Virus record (IMG/VR): IMGVR_UViG_3300003691_000065
Span: 1-21,541 of that record
Length of the DNA stretch: 21,541 nucleotides
DNA from: a virus
Direction: 5' to 3' (one strand)
The notes beneath the pieces were generated by a model. The model searched no databases and was not told where the DNA came from. It worked only from the letters and a program-made list of their open reading frames with translations. The position numbers were made by a program, and so were the translations under genes. The stretch's first letter is position 1. The number at the start of each line of letters is the position of its first letter. This document shows positions 1-8,299 of the stretch, one piece after another.

Positions 1-97
1 ATTTAATGGTATGCCTGCTAGCGGTGTAGATGGGGCCAGCATCGAGGCATGGATTGAAGCTAATCAGGAAGCTGAGATATTGAAGAGGCAAGCATAA
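1..97 (+). CDS. 3' end of an upstream gene (partial)
   Basis: An open frame enters from the window edge (first full codon at 2) and ends at TAA 95-97, giving about 31 C-terminal residues that finish EILKRQA. The stop overlaps the next start in a TAATG junction, so the two genes are probably translationally coupled. By position just before the portal region, this could be the C-terminus of the large terminase subunit, but the visible residues hold no diagnostic motif. The identity is therefore an inference from gene order only. Confidence 0.6.
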   Translation, partial: FNGMPASGVDGASIEAWIEANQEAEILKRQA

Positions 98-564
98 TGA
101 CCCTATACGATATACACCTAATACTGCCTGAAGCCACAGAATTCGATAACATGCCGCAGCCGCTTCAAGAGCAGCTTAATGCTTTGGATGCCAAGTGGCC
201 CAGCTTCCCCGGTATCGGCACTAAATCAAGCGACGGCAAGAAGCTAATTCACGCCCGTATTCGTCACCCGGCACTGAGCAAAGCTGTGCTAGATGGGTTG
301 TTTGCTGCATTTGGCCTAACGTGGGAAGTTGCAGGCATTCGTGAAGCTAGGATAACTCCAGCTACTTATGACAAGAATGGCGGGGTAGTTAATGAAGCCT
401 ACTACTTAACTATTGAGCAGGTAGACAAGGCAATTATACTACCCTACCTTGCGGATATTAATGAGTTGGATGGAGGGGGTAATGTCACAACAAGAGCAAG
501 AACTATGGCAGATGATATATACCTGTCCATGTACTCTGGAGTTACAGCTATACATTTAATTTAA
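97..564 (+). CDS. Hypothetical phage protein upstream of portal, 155 aa
   Basis: I do not recognise this family. The protein is soluble, with no signal peptide or membrane segment. It has a central basic, helix-prone stretch (KLIHARIRHPALSKAVLDGL, about residues 49-68) and a Gly-rich turn near the C-terminus (DGGGNV). The ATG overlaps the previous stop, and GAAGAGG at 82-88 sits about 8 bases upstream as a Shine-Dalgarno site, which fixes the start. Its place between the probable terminase end and the portal suggests a packaging or head-related role, but that is context only. Confidence 0.7.
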   Translation: MTLYDIHLILPEATEFDNMPQPLQEQLNALDAKWPSFPGIGTKSSDGKKLIHARIRHPALSKAVLDGLFAAFGLTWEVAGIREARITPATYDKNGGVVNEAYYLTIEQVDKAIILPYLADINELDGGGNVTTRARTMADDIYLSMYSGVTAIHLI

Positions 565-576
565 CTAGGCACTAAC

Positions 577-807
577 ATGACCACAACAAGAGTAGAATTA
601 AGCAGCACATATACACAAGTCACTACTGAAGATGACTTTATAGCACAAAATGTAAGTCCGCATATTCAAGAGTGGGTACGAGCTAGCTCTGCTCCAACCG
701 AATCAGTTAGTGGATTAATCATATCGCCTGAAAATGGCTTAACAAGTACTTTAGGTACTGGCACACCATATGCCCGAGGCAAGGGAAGCGTGGTGGTAGT
801 AACTTAA
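577..807 (+). CDS. Small beta-rich phage protein, 76 aa
   Basis: This is a small protein with no membrane segment, rich in Thr, Ser and Val and ending in a beta-strand-like VVVVT. Its layout (EWVRASSAPT, then SGLIISPENGL, then GTGTPYARGKG, then a terminal beta strand) resembles small proteins often found near the terminase and portal genes of tailed phages. Those are suspected virion decoration or trimerisation domains. I cannot name the family. The gap from the previous gene is only 12 bases and the ribosome site is weak (AGG at about 568), so expression may depend on coupling. Confidence 0.65.
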   Translation: MTTTRVELSSTYTQVTTEDDFIAQNVSPHIQEWVRASSAPTESVSGLIISPENGLTSTLGTGTPYARGKGSVVVVT

Positions 808-820
808 CTAAGGAGGAGAC

Positions 821-2128
821 ATGCCAGAAGAGATCGAAAACAGTAAGATAGAAATATCTAACAAAGTATCCCTGGCTACCCTATCTGACGGACTATCTAA
901 CCTAGCTACTGGACTCGGTACAGCCAAGGATAAGGCTACCCACAACCAGTGGAATCACTCTGGTAAGAACTACGACCACATTACTTTAAGTGTTCGATAT
1001 AGGGAAGACTGGTTAAGTCAAAAGGTATGTCAAATCATACCTCAAGACATGACTAGGGAGTGGCGCAAGCTAGTTGGAGATTCGGCTGTAGAGGCTGATG
1101 AAGACTTTGAAGTAGACAAGATCTTTAGAGAGGCATACAAGTGGGCTAGGCTATATGGCACTAGCTTTGTTGTCTTAGATATTGACGATGGCCGTACTAC
1201 AGATAAGCCAGTTAACTGGAAGAACCTTAAACCGGGTTGCCTGAGATCTATGCACGTTGTAGATAGGACACGTATTGTAACATTGGGTGAGATCGACCAA
1301 AAGCCAATGAGTGTTACTTTTGGTATGCCAGATCATTACCAGTTTGTAAACACTACTTCGCCAATCCATAAGGATAGGCTTATTAGGTTTGAAGGTACTG
1401 AGCTGCCTATCTATGAAAGGCAAAGGAACTTGTGGTATAGTGATAGTGTGCTTATCCCACTGATGCCACAGATAGATAATTTCCACACAGCTAGCTTTGC
1501 GGCTGCTCAGATGGTACAGGAAGCTAACACAGATATTATTAAGGTAGAAGGATTAGCCAATATCTTAGAGTCAGATCAAGGGACTTCTGCAATGCTAAGC
1601 AGGTTCTCTGACTGGAAGACTATTAAGTCAGTGTTCGGGGTATCTATACTAGACAGTACTGAAGAGTATGACCAGAAGAAGATTCAACTCTCAGGAGTTA
1701 AAGACTTAATCTGGGAGTACCTAAAGATGGTATCTGCCTCAGTATCAATACCTGCAACCAGGTTCTTGTCAGCTTCTCCAGAAGGCATGAATGCCACTGG
1801 TGAATCTGATCTAGTCAACTATATTGAAACCTTACAAGGTCTTCATAAGGATATATTTGTACCAAGGTTAAAGGTAGTTGATAAGTTATTGGCTGCCCAC
1901 TATGGTATTGACGAGACAGAGTTTGAGTATGAGTGGAATTGCATCTTCCCAGAGAGTGCAGCTCAGAGGACGGATAGACAGGCAAAGAAGATAGAGAGTG
2001 TCAGCCTAATGGTAACGAGTGGTTTGCTAAACTTGGAATCTGGGTTAGATGAATTGAAAGAGCATGAATGTGTGTTGGCCTCTGCTGTAGTAGGAGTTTT
2101 ACCAACAACAGGAACAGAAACTAAATAG
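821..2128 (+). CDS. Portal protein, DUF1073 type (PF06381)
   Basis: Forms the dodecameric ring at the packaging vertex through which DNA enters and leaves the head. The sequence matches the DUF1073 portal family. Near the N-terminus there is an NYDHITLSVRYRED block followed by a CQIIPQDMTREWRKL segment, then an YKWARLYGTSFVVLDIDD strand region. The C-terminal half has the PATRFLSASPEGMNATGESD block (about residues 320-340), typical of this family. At 435 residues it is near normal length. A strong AAGGAGGAG sits at 810-818 before ATG 821. Pfam now names this family after the N-terminal region of Acb1-like proteins, but no C-terminal 2H-phosphoesterase extension is visible, so an anti-CBASS role should not be assigned. 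The stop codon TAG forms part of the next Shine-Dalgarno site (TAGGAG). Confidence 0.93.
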   Translation: MPEEIENSKIEISNKVSLATLSDGLSNLATGLGTAKDKATHNQWNHSGKNYDHITLSVRYREDWLSQKVCQIIPQDMTREWRKLVGDSAVEADEDFEVDKIFREAYKWARLYGTSFVVLDIDDGRTTDKPVNWKNLKPGCLRSMHVVDRTRIVTLGEIDQKPMSVTFGMPDHYQFVNTTSPIHKDRLIRFEGTELPIYERQRNLWYSDSVLIPLMPQIDNFHTASFAAAQMVQEANTDIIKVEGLANILESDQGTSAMLSRFSDWKTIKSVFGVSILDSTEEYDQKKIQLSGVKDLIWEYLKMVSASVSIPATRFLSASPEGMNATGESDLVNYIETLQGLHKDIFVPRLKVVDKLLAAHYGIDETEFEYEWNCIFPESAAQRTDRQAKKIESVSLMVTSGLLNLESGLDELKEHECVLASAVVGVLPTTGTETK

Positions 2129-2137
2129 GAGCTGAAA

Positions 2138-3205
2138 ATGCCCAACAAAGCCTTACTAGGTATTGTATTAGAAGATCGGATTAGTGTACCTACCAGTCGT
2201 ACTTTGACTGATGCAGGACAGATGCACGTTCCATGTAAGTTCGCTCGTACAGGAACTCAGGTGTACTCAGCTAAACAGCTAGGTATTAAAGACGCAGATC
2301 CAAAGGCAATTGTTACTGTCTATCGTGATGAAGCTGATGTGTTTGACGAAGCAGCTATGGAAAGCTTCCGTAGTGCTCCCGTTACTATGGGCCACCCGAA
2401 AGATGAAGATGGTACGCCTAAGAAGTTAACCTCGGATAACTCGAAGGATTTGCAAGTCGGTATGCTTGAAGGTATGCCTACTCGTGATGAAGATACCCTT
2501 GGTGGTACACTAGTACTTACCGCACAAGAAGCTATTGATGCCCTCGAAGATGGTACTCAAGAGCTATCTGCCGGGTACACTTGTGATATTGAAGACGTTG
2601 ATGGTAAATTCTATCAGCGTAACATTCGGGCTAACCATATTGCTATCGTTGCCAAAGGTAGAGCAGGATCATCTTGCCGTATCTCTGACGAAGCACTAGA
2701 GCTTGCAGATGAGAAAGAGTCTGAGTTAGCTAAGACAGTTGCCCTACAAGATGAAGTGCTCACTAAGACTAAAGCTGAACTCTCAGCCAAGTCTGACTTA
2801 CTCACAGATGCACTTGAGAAAGCAGAGAAGGTAGAAGTAGAACTGGCCGATACCAAACTTAAGTTGGTTGATGCTGAGTTAGCTGCTACGCAAGGTGTTA
2901 TCGAGCGTTGCAATACTTTAGAGAATGCTCGCCTTATCGCTGACATGCGTGACCTAGGTTCCAAGTCAGTTAATGAGATCAAGCGAATGGTTGTTGAAGA
3001 CCAGATGCCTGACAAAGACTTTGAAGGAAAGAGCGAGGCTTACTTTGATGCCATGTTCGAGATCTTGGTAGATCACTCCAAAGGCGAAACACCTATGAGC
3101 AAAATCTTGAAAGAGCAAGATTCTCATATTACCGTAGATGCTAAACCCATCGACCCCGTAGCTGTCGCAAGAGAAGCTATGATTACCCGTAACAAAACTA
3201 AATAG
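2138..3205 (+). CDS. Prohead protease fused to scaffold (DUF2213, PF09979)
   Basis: This is a capsid maturation protease and scaffold in one 355-residue chain. The N-terminal domain (about residues 20-182) carries the DUF2213 signature: PVTMGHPKDE with His86, QELSAGYTCD with Ser144, and NHIAIVAKGRAG with His167. These match the His/Ser catalytic pattern of phage-type prohead proteases. From about residue 185 to 260 the chain is strongly charged and heptad-like (LADEKESELAKTVALQDEV), a predicted coiled coil that suits a scaffold. The tail (261-355) is acidic and helical. It lies directly between portal and capsid genes, as expected. I looked for an internal start that would make a separate scaffold and saw no in-frame ATG with a good ribosome site. 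The exact catalytic residues are inferred from the family. Confidence 0.85.
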   Translation: MPNKALLGIVLEDRISVPTSRTLTDAGQMHVPCKFARTGTQVYSAKQLGIKDADPKAIVTVYRDEADVFDEAAMESFRSAPVTMGHPKDEDGTPKKLTSDNSKDLQVGMLEGMPTRDEDTLGGTLVLTAQEAIDALEDGTQELSAGYTCDIEDVDGKFYQRNIRANHIAIVAKGRAGSSCRISDEALELADEKESELAKTVALQDEVLTKTKAELSAKSDLLTDALEKAEKVEVELADTKLKLVDAELAATQGVIERCNTLENARLIADMRDLGSKSVNEIKRMVVEDQMPDKDFEGKSEAYFDAMFEILVDHSKGETPMSKILKEQDSHITVDAKPIDPVAVAREAMITRNKTK

Positions 3206-3216
3206 GACAGTCTATA

Positions 3217-3720
3217 ATGACCATTCAAAACTTTAACATCTACACTGCAAAAGGCTACGAAGGCGATCTGGTTGATAGTGGCCCTCGTGTTGTTCAAACT
3301 GGAGTCTTAGTTGGCTCTGCCGCTGGCTTCGGTAAAGCTATGGTACGTGATACTTCTGTAGAGCGAGGCATTGGCTTAGGTTCTGATGAGATTGGCTCAA
3401 CTAGTACCACCAATGTATTTGCAATCTCTCAGCGAGAGTACAACCACGAAGCAGGATCACGTCCTTCTACTGGCAATGATACTGTCTACAACGAAACTGA
3501 GTCTGTATCCCTGATCCGTCAAGGTTACTTGTACGTTAAGATTGTTGACCATGCGGCTGTTGCTGGTGAAGCACTTGTCGTTGATGAAGCTACCGGTGTA
3601 TTTGTAGGTGGTGATGCCGCTTCTGGTACTGTAGCTGGCGAGTCTGTTGCCCTTAACGTATTTGCTGACGAGGCTGGCATTGCTGGCGACATCATCAAAG
3701 CCCGTATTGACATCGCGTAA
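3217..3720 (+). CDS. Capsid cement/decoration protein
   Basis: A 167-residue protein rich in Gly, Ala, Val and short beta strands, coded directly before the major capsid protein. This is the usual place for the structural cement (decoration) protein of DUF2184-type heads. Its features are an N-terminal SGPRVVQTGVLVGSAAGFGK region, a VFAISQREYNHEAG strand and a C-terminal beta domain (YLYVKIVDHAAVAGEALVVD). It is expected to bind the outside of the expanded capsid and stabilise it. Arg is coded mostly by CGT, as in the capsid gene, consistent with high expression. Assignment rests on position and composition more than on a sharp motif. Confidence 0.72.
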   Translation: MTIQNFNIYTAKGYEGDLVDSGPRVVQTGVLVGSAAGFGKAMVRDTSVERGIGLGSDEIGSTSTTNVFAISQREYNHEAGSRPSTGNDTVYNETESVSLIRQGYLYVKIVDHAAVAGEALVVDEATGVFVGGDAASGTVAGESVALNVFADEAGIAGDIIKARIDIA

Positions 3721-3747
3721 ACAAACTCACTAAATAGGATTTAGAAT

Positions 3748-4833
3748 ATGTCTAAGACAGTAAAAACTTTTGCAGTTGACTCAGCTTTACAGCCCATTGC
3801 AAACGAAACCGTTGAGTACGTTATCAATGACGCAGTTGAGAACCTTATTAATCAGGGCCTGTTAGTAGGTGATGACGAGGGTATCTTCTTCCAGCGACAG
3901 CTTGAATACATTCAGGCACAGAGCTATGACGTACTCTACCCAGACCTTATGGGTCGTACCTGCTTTGACCTCAATACAGAGGGTGGCGAAGGTATTAATC
4001 AGATCACTTACCGTAGCTATGACAAGCGTGGTGAGACTGCAATCATTGCTGGTAAAGCAACTGACTTGCCTCGTGGTGACATCTCTGGTAAAGAGTACAC
4101 CATTGACGTTCGTACCTTGGGTAATGCCTTTGGCTACTCTCGTCAAGAACTGGCCGCTGCTAAGTTGACTGGTATGCCTCTGGAAGCTCGTAAGGCTGAG
4201 GCTACTCGACGTTCTTATGAAGAGAAAGTTAACCAGATCATTTGGTTTGGCTCTCCCGAGAATAAGTTGCATGGTGTCTTTAGCGGCCCCACTGGTTCCC
4301 CTTCACTGACTGTAGCTAGGACTGCGGTAGATGGTGCTGTTGGTGGTGGTAACTCTACTGTCTGGGGTGTTGATAAAACTCCTGATGAAGTTATCGCTGA
4401 CCTTACTTCTGCTTGTGCTAAGATGTACAAAGAGACTAAGAAGATCTTCCGTCCTGACACTGTACTTATCAGTGTTGAGAAGAAGCTCTACCTTGAGAAC
4501 ACTCCTCGTTCCTTGCAGTCTGATATGTCTATCATGACTTGGTTCATCCAGAACAACAAGTTCATCAAGTCTGCTGATGCCTTTAAGGACATCAACGAAC
4601 TAGAAGGCATCTATGACAATGCTGGTGGCGCATTTGATCCTACTGGTGGTTCTGGTGAAGGCTTCACCATTATGGCTAGTGGTGCTGACAATGTTCGCGT
4701 TCGTGAGCCTTTCCCTTACATGCACTTGCCTGTACAGTACAAAGGACTCGAGTTCGAGATCAACTGCTATGGCCGCTTTGCTGGCGTAGAGATGATTCGT
4801 CCTGCTGCACTCCAGCACTTTTACGGCATTTAG
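3748..4833 (+). CDS. Major capsid protein (DUF2184, PF09950)
   Basis: Forms the icosahedral shell with an HK97-like fold. The 361 residues match the DUF2184 major capsid family. The N-terminal part has FFQRQLEYIQAQSYDVLYPD, followed by GEGINQITYRSYDKRGETAI and an FGYSRQELAAAKLTGMPLEA block. Near the C-terminus come VREPFPYMHLPVQYKGLEFE and a RFAGVEMIRPAA strand. An AGGAT ribosome site lies at 3737-3741. Of roughly 16 Arg codons nearly all are CGT/CGC, with a single AGG, against the AGG/AGA-rich usage of the tape-measure gene. This fits the most abundant virion protein. No delta domain precedes it, because scaffold and protease are supplied by the gene two places upstream. Confidence 0.93.
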   Translation: MSKTVKTFAVDSALQPIANETVEYVINDAVENLINQGLLVGDDEGIFFQRQLEYIQAQSYDVLYPDLMGRTCFDLNTEGGEGINQITYRSYDKRGETAIIAGKATDLPRGDISGKEYTIDVRTLGNAFGYSRQELAAAKLTGMPLEARKAEATRRSYEEKVNQIIWFGSPENKLHGVFSGPTGSPSLTVARTAVDGAVGGGNSTVWGVDKTPDEVIADLTSACAKMYKETKKIFRPDTVLISVEKKLYLENTPRSLQSDMSIMTWFIQNNKFIKSADAFKDINELEGIYDNAGGAFDPTGGSGEGFTIMASGADNVRVREPFPYMHLPVQYKGLEFEINCYGRFAGVEMIRPAALQHFYGI

Positions 4834-4846
4834 GATAGACTGGCCA

Positions 4847-5230
4847 ATGCAATGGATTAAAAATAATGTAGTTGGCTTGTTTGGTTTGGTATTTGTAGTA
4901 GGGGGTTCCTTAGGGACTCTCTACGTTAAGAGCGCAATCAATACTAAAGTAAATGACCAGCTAAGTGGTTCAGTTACTAACCTAACTGCTGCCCATGCTC
5001 ATCAAGCAACTACTCTTCACGGACAAGTAACTAGGCTAACTAGGCTTGAAGGTAAGATAGAAAACTTTTCCAGATCTAATGATAGGCTAATACTAGCCCT
5101 CGACAAACTTGATGTCGTGTATGGATCTATGAGAGTTGTAGGTGCTGTTCAAGATGAGCGCATAAGGCAATTAACTGTCAAAATAGATAAGATAGACTCA
5201 ACACTTAAAGAGAAACACTATGAAGATTAA
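4847..5230 (+). CDS. Small membrane-anchored protein with helical tail, 127 aa
   Basis: The N-terminus has one hydrophobic segment (about residues 8-27, VVGLFGLVFVVGGSLGTLYV) preceded by Lys5 and followed by Lys28, so it is predicted to be membrane-anchored or an uncleaved signal anchor. The rest (about 30-127) is hydrophilic and helical with a heptad-like spacing of Leu/Ile/Val, suggesting an elongated coiled coil. I cannot assign a family. A membrane protein between the capsid and connector genes is odd. It could be a misplaced lysis or spanin-like factor, a superinfection-exclusion protein or a minor virion protein. It uses AGG, AGA and ATA codons, unlike the capsid gene just before it. 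Its end overlaps the next gene by 11 bases. Confidence 0.7.
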   Translation: MQWIKNNVVGLFGLVFVVGGSLGTLYVKSAINTKVNDQLSGSVTNLTAAHAHQATTLHGQVTRLTRLEGKIENFSRSNDRLILALDKLDVVYGSMRVVGAVQDERIRQLTVKIDKIDSTLKEKHYED

Positions 5231-5501
5231 GAACAATACCCTAGCAAACCTTTCTGTAGGTGCAATTTCTACCAGAGGAGCTGCTGCTAAAAAGTACTTA
5301 GTAGTTCCCGGTGAAGCATCATTAGAGCTGGACGACGACTTATGGAAGTCTGAGTTTGCTGCTCCTGCTGCTGGCATGATCGAAGCTGGCAATCTGGAGA
5401 TCACTATTGATGTTGCACTAACTGAAGAAGAGCTTAAAGCTGTTGAAGCTGCTGAGCTAACTGCTGCGGAAGAGTTGGTTAAGAAAAGTAAAACTAAGTA
5501 G
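5220..5501 (+). CDS. Small acidic phage protein, 93 aa
   Basis: The N-terminal half is beta-rich (NNTLANLSVGAISTRGAAAK, then YLVVPGEASLELDDDLW). The C-terminal half is an acidic, Ala/Glu-rich helix (TEEELKAVEAAELTAAEELV) ending in a basic KKSKTK. This layout, a small beta domain for a stated value or pad followed by a helix, recurs in short proteins between capsid and connector genes of tailed phages. I do not know a defined function. The start overlaps the preceding gene by 11 bases. The TAG stop is part of the next ribosome site (TAGGAG). Confidence 0.7.
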   Translation: MKIKNNTLANLSVGAISTRGAAAKKYLVVPGEASLELDDDLWKSEFAAPAAGMIEAGNLEITIDVALTEEELKAVEAAELTAAEELVKKSKTK

Positions 5502-5510
5502 GAGTAACTC

Positions 5511-5870
5511 ATGGCAAGTGTCATAGATTTTCAGAAAAGGTTTCCAGAGTTTAATGATGAAGATAATGACCGTATCAAGATGTTTCTTGATGATGCTGCA
5601 CTTGTCATGGGGTCTGCATCTCGTTGGTTAGTATTTTATGACGTAGCTCACCTGTACCATGCCGCACACTTACTTGTTGTGGCACTGACTACAGAGTCTG
5701 GGGATAGTGGAATACTAGCTCCGGTAAACCATCAAGAGGTTGACGACGTAGTTATTAAGAATGCTATAGGTAATGTGTCTCCTACATTCGATGACATGTA
5801 CAGCACCTCTTATGGCAAGCGATATGTAGGCTATCGTAGGAAGTGTTTCGTAGGAATGATAGGAGTCTAG
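5511..5870 (+). CDS. Head-tail connector / adaptor (DUF4054, PF13262)
   Basis: A 119-residue adaptor expected to bind beneath the portal ring and begin the neck. The DUF4054 pattern is clear. The chain opens with a FQKRFPEF motif, follows with an FLDDAALVMG helix and an HLYHAAHLLVVAL helix, and ends in the SYGKRYVGYRRKCF segment, typical of the family's C-terminus. It is the right length and in the right place, straight before the closure and terminator genes. The start at 5511 follows AGGAGT at 5500-5505. Confidence 0.82.
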   Translation: MASVIDFQKRFPEFNDEDNDRIKMFLDDAALVMGSASRWLVFYDVAHLYHAAHLLVVALTTESGDSGILAPVNHQEVDDVVIKNAIGNVSPTFDDMYSTSYGKRYVGYRRKCFVGMIGV

Positions 5871-5871
5871 T

Positions 5872-6246
5872 ATGGCAATGCAAATGCAGCGAGCGTTCAA
5901 TAGCAGAATGCTCACTAAGTTAACCAGGCACTCTATAGCAGAGAGCACATATGACTCAAACAACCATGTAGTTCCTGGGGTATCCTCTACAAAGAAGATC
6001 TTTGGTGTTCTTCAGGCTGGCAACAAATTCTCCCAATTTGATGAGGGGATAGCCCTGCACTCTGAAGACGGTGGTAAGCGGTACTCTGACTTTCGCTCAC
6101 TATACCTGCAAGATAAGTTCAAGCTAGATCTTACAGATAAGATTGAGTACAAAGGAAACTACTACAACATACTACAGAAGTCTGATGAAAGTGAGTTTGG
6201 ATTTTCTTCATACCTACTTGAGAAATCAGAGGAGTGGACTCCATGA
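5872..6246 (+). CDS. Probable head-closure (neck) protein
   Basis: A 124-residue protein lying between the connector and terminator genes, where tailed phages code the head-closure (stopper) ring. The C-terminal half is beta-rich, with IEYKGNYYNILQKSDESEFG, reminiscent of the strand-turn-strand core of closure proteins that ask for a value and then a Tyr-rich strand. No firm family match can be made by eye. An AGGAG at 5861-5865 supports ATG 5872; the ATG at 5878 is a weaker alternative. Its TGA stop overlaps the next start in an ATGA junction. Confidence 0.68.
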   Translation: MAMQMQRAFNSRMLTKLTRHSIAESTYDSNNHVVPGVSSTKKIFGVLQAGNKFSQFDEGIALHSEDGGKRYSDFRSLYLQDKFKLDLTDKIEYKGNYYNILQKSDESEFGFSSYLLEKSEEWTP

Positions 6247-6773
6247 CTCCAGACGAAGCAGATGTTCTAGTGATGCAAAGGATGGTTGACTTGTTGGTAG
6301 GGATACCAAAATTTTCCTACCCAGCTAGACAGAGGGATGCGCCCAAACCTAAAGAAGAGTTCGCACACATAAGAGTGTTGGAGGAGTATCAAGAAGGTAT
6401 TCCAAACAACGTGATAGTGTCCCAGAATGCACTTACCACAACCTATAGATCTTACGGCTTAGTAAAGCTAAGGTATAGGATAGGTGTTGTAGAGACTACA
6501 GGCATCCCCAGCTCTAAGATTATGAACAGGTGGACTACCGAGTTCATGAAGGAAGAGATGTTAAGGACTGGCTATGGTTTTATCAAGTGTGAACCTATAG
6601 GTAGTGAAGATGCAAAGCTAGAGAAAGAGTGGGAGTACAGGAAAGGATTTTCCATAGACATGTACACTACCAGAGTTTTTGAGGAGGTAGTGGACAACAT
6701 TACTTCTGTTTCAATAAGTGGGGAATTCATATTGGATGACCTATCTAGCTATTTAATAAACATTAATGTATGA
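6243..6773 (+). CDS. Probable tail terminator / neck protein
   Basis: Expected to cap the finished tail tube and sheath so the tail can join the head. It is coded directly before the sheath gene, the normal place for the terminator of contractile tails. It resembles the neck-terminator (gp12-like) group: an N-terminal helix (EADVLVMQRMVDLLVGI), then PPxx-type strands (FAHIRVLEEYQEG), a long beta strand (YGLVKLRYRIGVVET) and an EFMKEEMLRTGYGF helix. I set the start at ATG 6243 (176 aa) rather than the in-frame GTG at 6234. GAGGAG at 6228-6233 is about 9 bases from ATG 6243, and ATG 6243 overlaps the previous TGA (ATGA). Confidence 0.72.
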   Translation: MTPDEADVLVMQRMVDLLVGIPKFSYPARQRDAPKPKEEFAHIRVLEEYQEGIPNNVIVSQNALTTTYRSYGLVKLRYRIGVVETTGIPSSKIMNRWTTEFMKEEMLRTGYGFIKCEPIGSEDAKLEKEWEYRKGFSIDMYTTRVFEEVVDNITSVSISGEFILDDLSSYLININV

Positions 6774-6790
6774 CAAACAGGAGTCGATGA

Positions 6791-8287
6791 ATGTCGATTG
6801 AAATTACTAACTTTGTTGATGTCAACATCTCCGTATCACCTACTGGTGTCGGGGGTGGTAACTTTGGCATCTTAGGTTTTCTTACCCTAAGCTCTGATGC
6901 AGCCTTAGTAGGTAAGGAAATTACCCCAACAGAACGATCAAGAGCTTACACTAGCTTACTTAGTGTTGGTGGAGACTGGAGCACCTCTTCTGAGGTCTAT
7001 AAAGCTGCATCTGCATTCTATGGCCAAACACCTACACCAACAGACTTCTTAGTTATTGTTAACTATACCACAAGTCAGTCTGGCTCTTTGGTTGGTGGTG
7101 GTTCTGACACTCTTGCAGAGTTGCAGACTATTTCCTCTGGCACACTAGACTTCTCTGTAGATGGCAACCTTGCCACACTAACTACTTTAGACTTCTCTAG
7201 TGCAACCAGCCTAGGTACTGATGGAGATGCTACAAGCGTTGCTGCTATCATTCAGGCTTCCCTAGACTTAGAAGCTACTGGAGCAGAAGATAGTGAGGTT
7301 ACCCACAACGGCTATCAATTTGTCATTACTTCTAATGCGGTAGGTGTATCTTCTGAGGTTGGCTTTGCTACTGGTACTGCTGCTGAAGCACTGGGCCTTA
7401 ATGTAGGTGTAGCTAAGTCCGAAGCTGGTATTGTGGCTGAGACAGCACTTGATGCACTATCTGGAGCCGTAAATAAAGGCGTGTTCTGGGTTGGTACAGA
7501 CTTGCACAAAGACTTGCGAGATAAGTTGATCTCTGAGGAGACTGGTTCTGTCAACTCTACAAATGAGATTGCTGCTTTCTGTGAAGCTAACAAGCGCATC
7601 TTCCTAAACACTTCTAATGATCTGACTACCCTAAACTCCACCACCGGCCATACGGCTGCTGAGATGAAAGCAGGTACTTATCGGTTCACCCTTAGTTGCT
7701 TTAGTAAGAACCCTAACCTGTATCCAGGATCATCTGTATTTGGTCGGGCTGCCTCAGTAAACTTCTCTGGTGTTGGCTCCACTATTACCCTGAACCTTAA
7801 ACAGGCTCCCGGTATTACTGCTGAAGACCTTACCCCTTCTGAGTTTGCTAAGCTGCGTGAGAACTATGTATCTGCTGTAGTGCAGATTGGAAGTTCAGCA
7901 AATGCCTTTACAGACTCTCGTATGGCGTCTGGCTCATGGTTGGATACTACCCACGGTATTATGTGGTTAGAGAATCGCTGTGAAGTTGACATGTTTAACT
8001 TGTTGTATACTACCAACACCAAGATCCCGTTTACCCAGACAGGCATTAACACAACTGCTGCAACCCTAATCCGGTCTCTGCAAGCTGCTGTACGAAATGG
8101 TTTGGCTGGCCCCGGCTTCTTGCCCGATGGCACTTACTTGCCTGAAGGATACATTGTTGAAGTAGTTCCTTTGGCTGACGTACCTGTATCCGATAAGGGT
8201 AATAGGTTGTACGCAGGGTTGTCTTTCAAAATGGTCGGTGCTGGCGCTCTACACGAAATCGCTATCTCCGGTGAATTCTCAGAATAA
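6791..8287 (+). CDS. Contractile tail sheath protein (DUF3383, PF11863)
   Basis: Forms the contractile outer tube of the tail. The 498 residues match DUF3383 throughout. The start is IEITNFVDVNISVSPTGVGG followed by NFGILGFLT, then an ITPTERSRAY element and YKAASAFYGQTPTP. An inserted beta/alpha domain spans about residues 115-215 (LDFSVDGNLATLTTLDFSS and after). The core then has GSWLDTTHGIMWLENRCEVD and a characteristic C-terminus SFKMVGAGALHEIAISGEF. The insertion is normal for the family and probably faces outward. Together with the DUF3277 tube, it shows the virion is a myovirus. An AGGAG at 6779-6783 precedes the start. Confidence 0.93.
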   Translation: MSIEITNFVDVNISVSPTGVGGGNFGILGFLTLSSDAALVGKEITPTERSRAYTSLLSVGGDWSTSSEVYKAASAFYGQTPTPTDFLVIVNYTTSQSGSLVGGGSDTLAELQTISSGTLDFSVDGNLATLTTLDFSSATSLGTDGDATSVAAIIQASLDLEATGAEDSEVTHNGYQFVITSNAVGVSSEVGFATGTAAEALGLNVGVAKSEAGIVAETALDALSGAVNKGVFWVGTDLHKDLRDKLISEETGSVNSTNEIAAFCEANKRIFLNTSNDLTTLNSTTGHTAAEMKAGTYRFTLSCFSKNPNLYPGSSVFGRAASVNFSGVGSTITLNLKQAPGITAEDLTPSEFAKLRENYVSAVVQIGSSANAFTDSRMASGSWLDTTHGIMWLENRCEVDMFNLLYTTNTKIPFTQTGINTTAATLIRSLQAAVRNGLAGPGFLPDGTYLPEGYIVEVVPLADVPVSDKGNRLYAGLSFKMVGAGALHEIAISGEFSE

Positions 8288-8299
8288 GGAACCTACAGA

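Noticed and set aside
821-2128. Anti-CBASS (Acb1-like) function for the portal gene, suggested by the current family name
   Set aside because: The protein is a normal-length DUF1073 portal with no C-terminal 2H-phosphoesterase region. The HIT near the N-terminus is within the portal's own conserved block.
3862-4272. 136-codon open frame on the minus strand under the capsid gene
   Set aside because: It lies wholly within a well-supported gene with strong codon bias. It has no ribosome site or family resemblance and is an expected shadow of that bias.
6234-6242. GTG at 6234 as start of the terminator gene
   Set aside because: The GAGGAG ribosome site ends at 6233 and leaves no spacer for that GTG. 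ATG 6243 has a normal spacer and an ATGA overlap.
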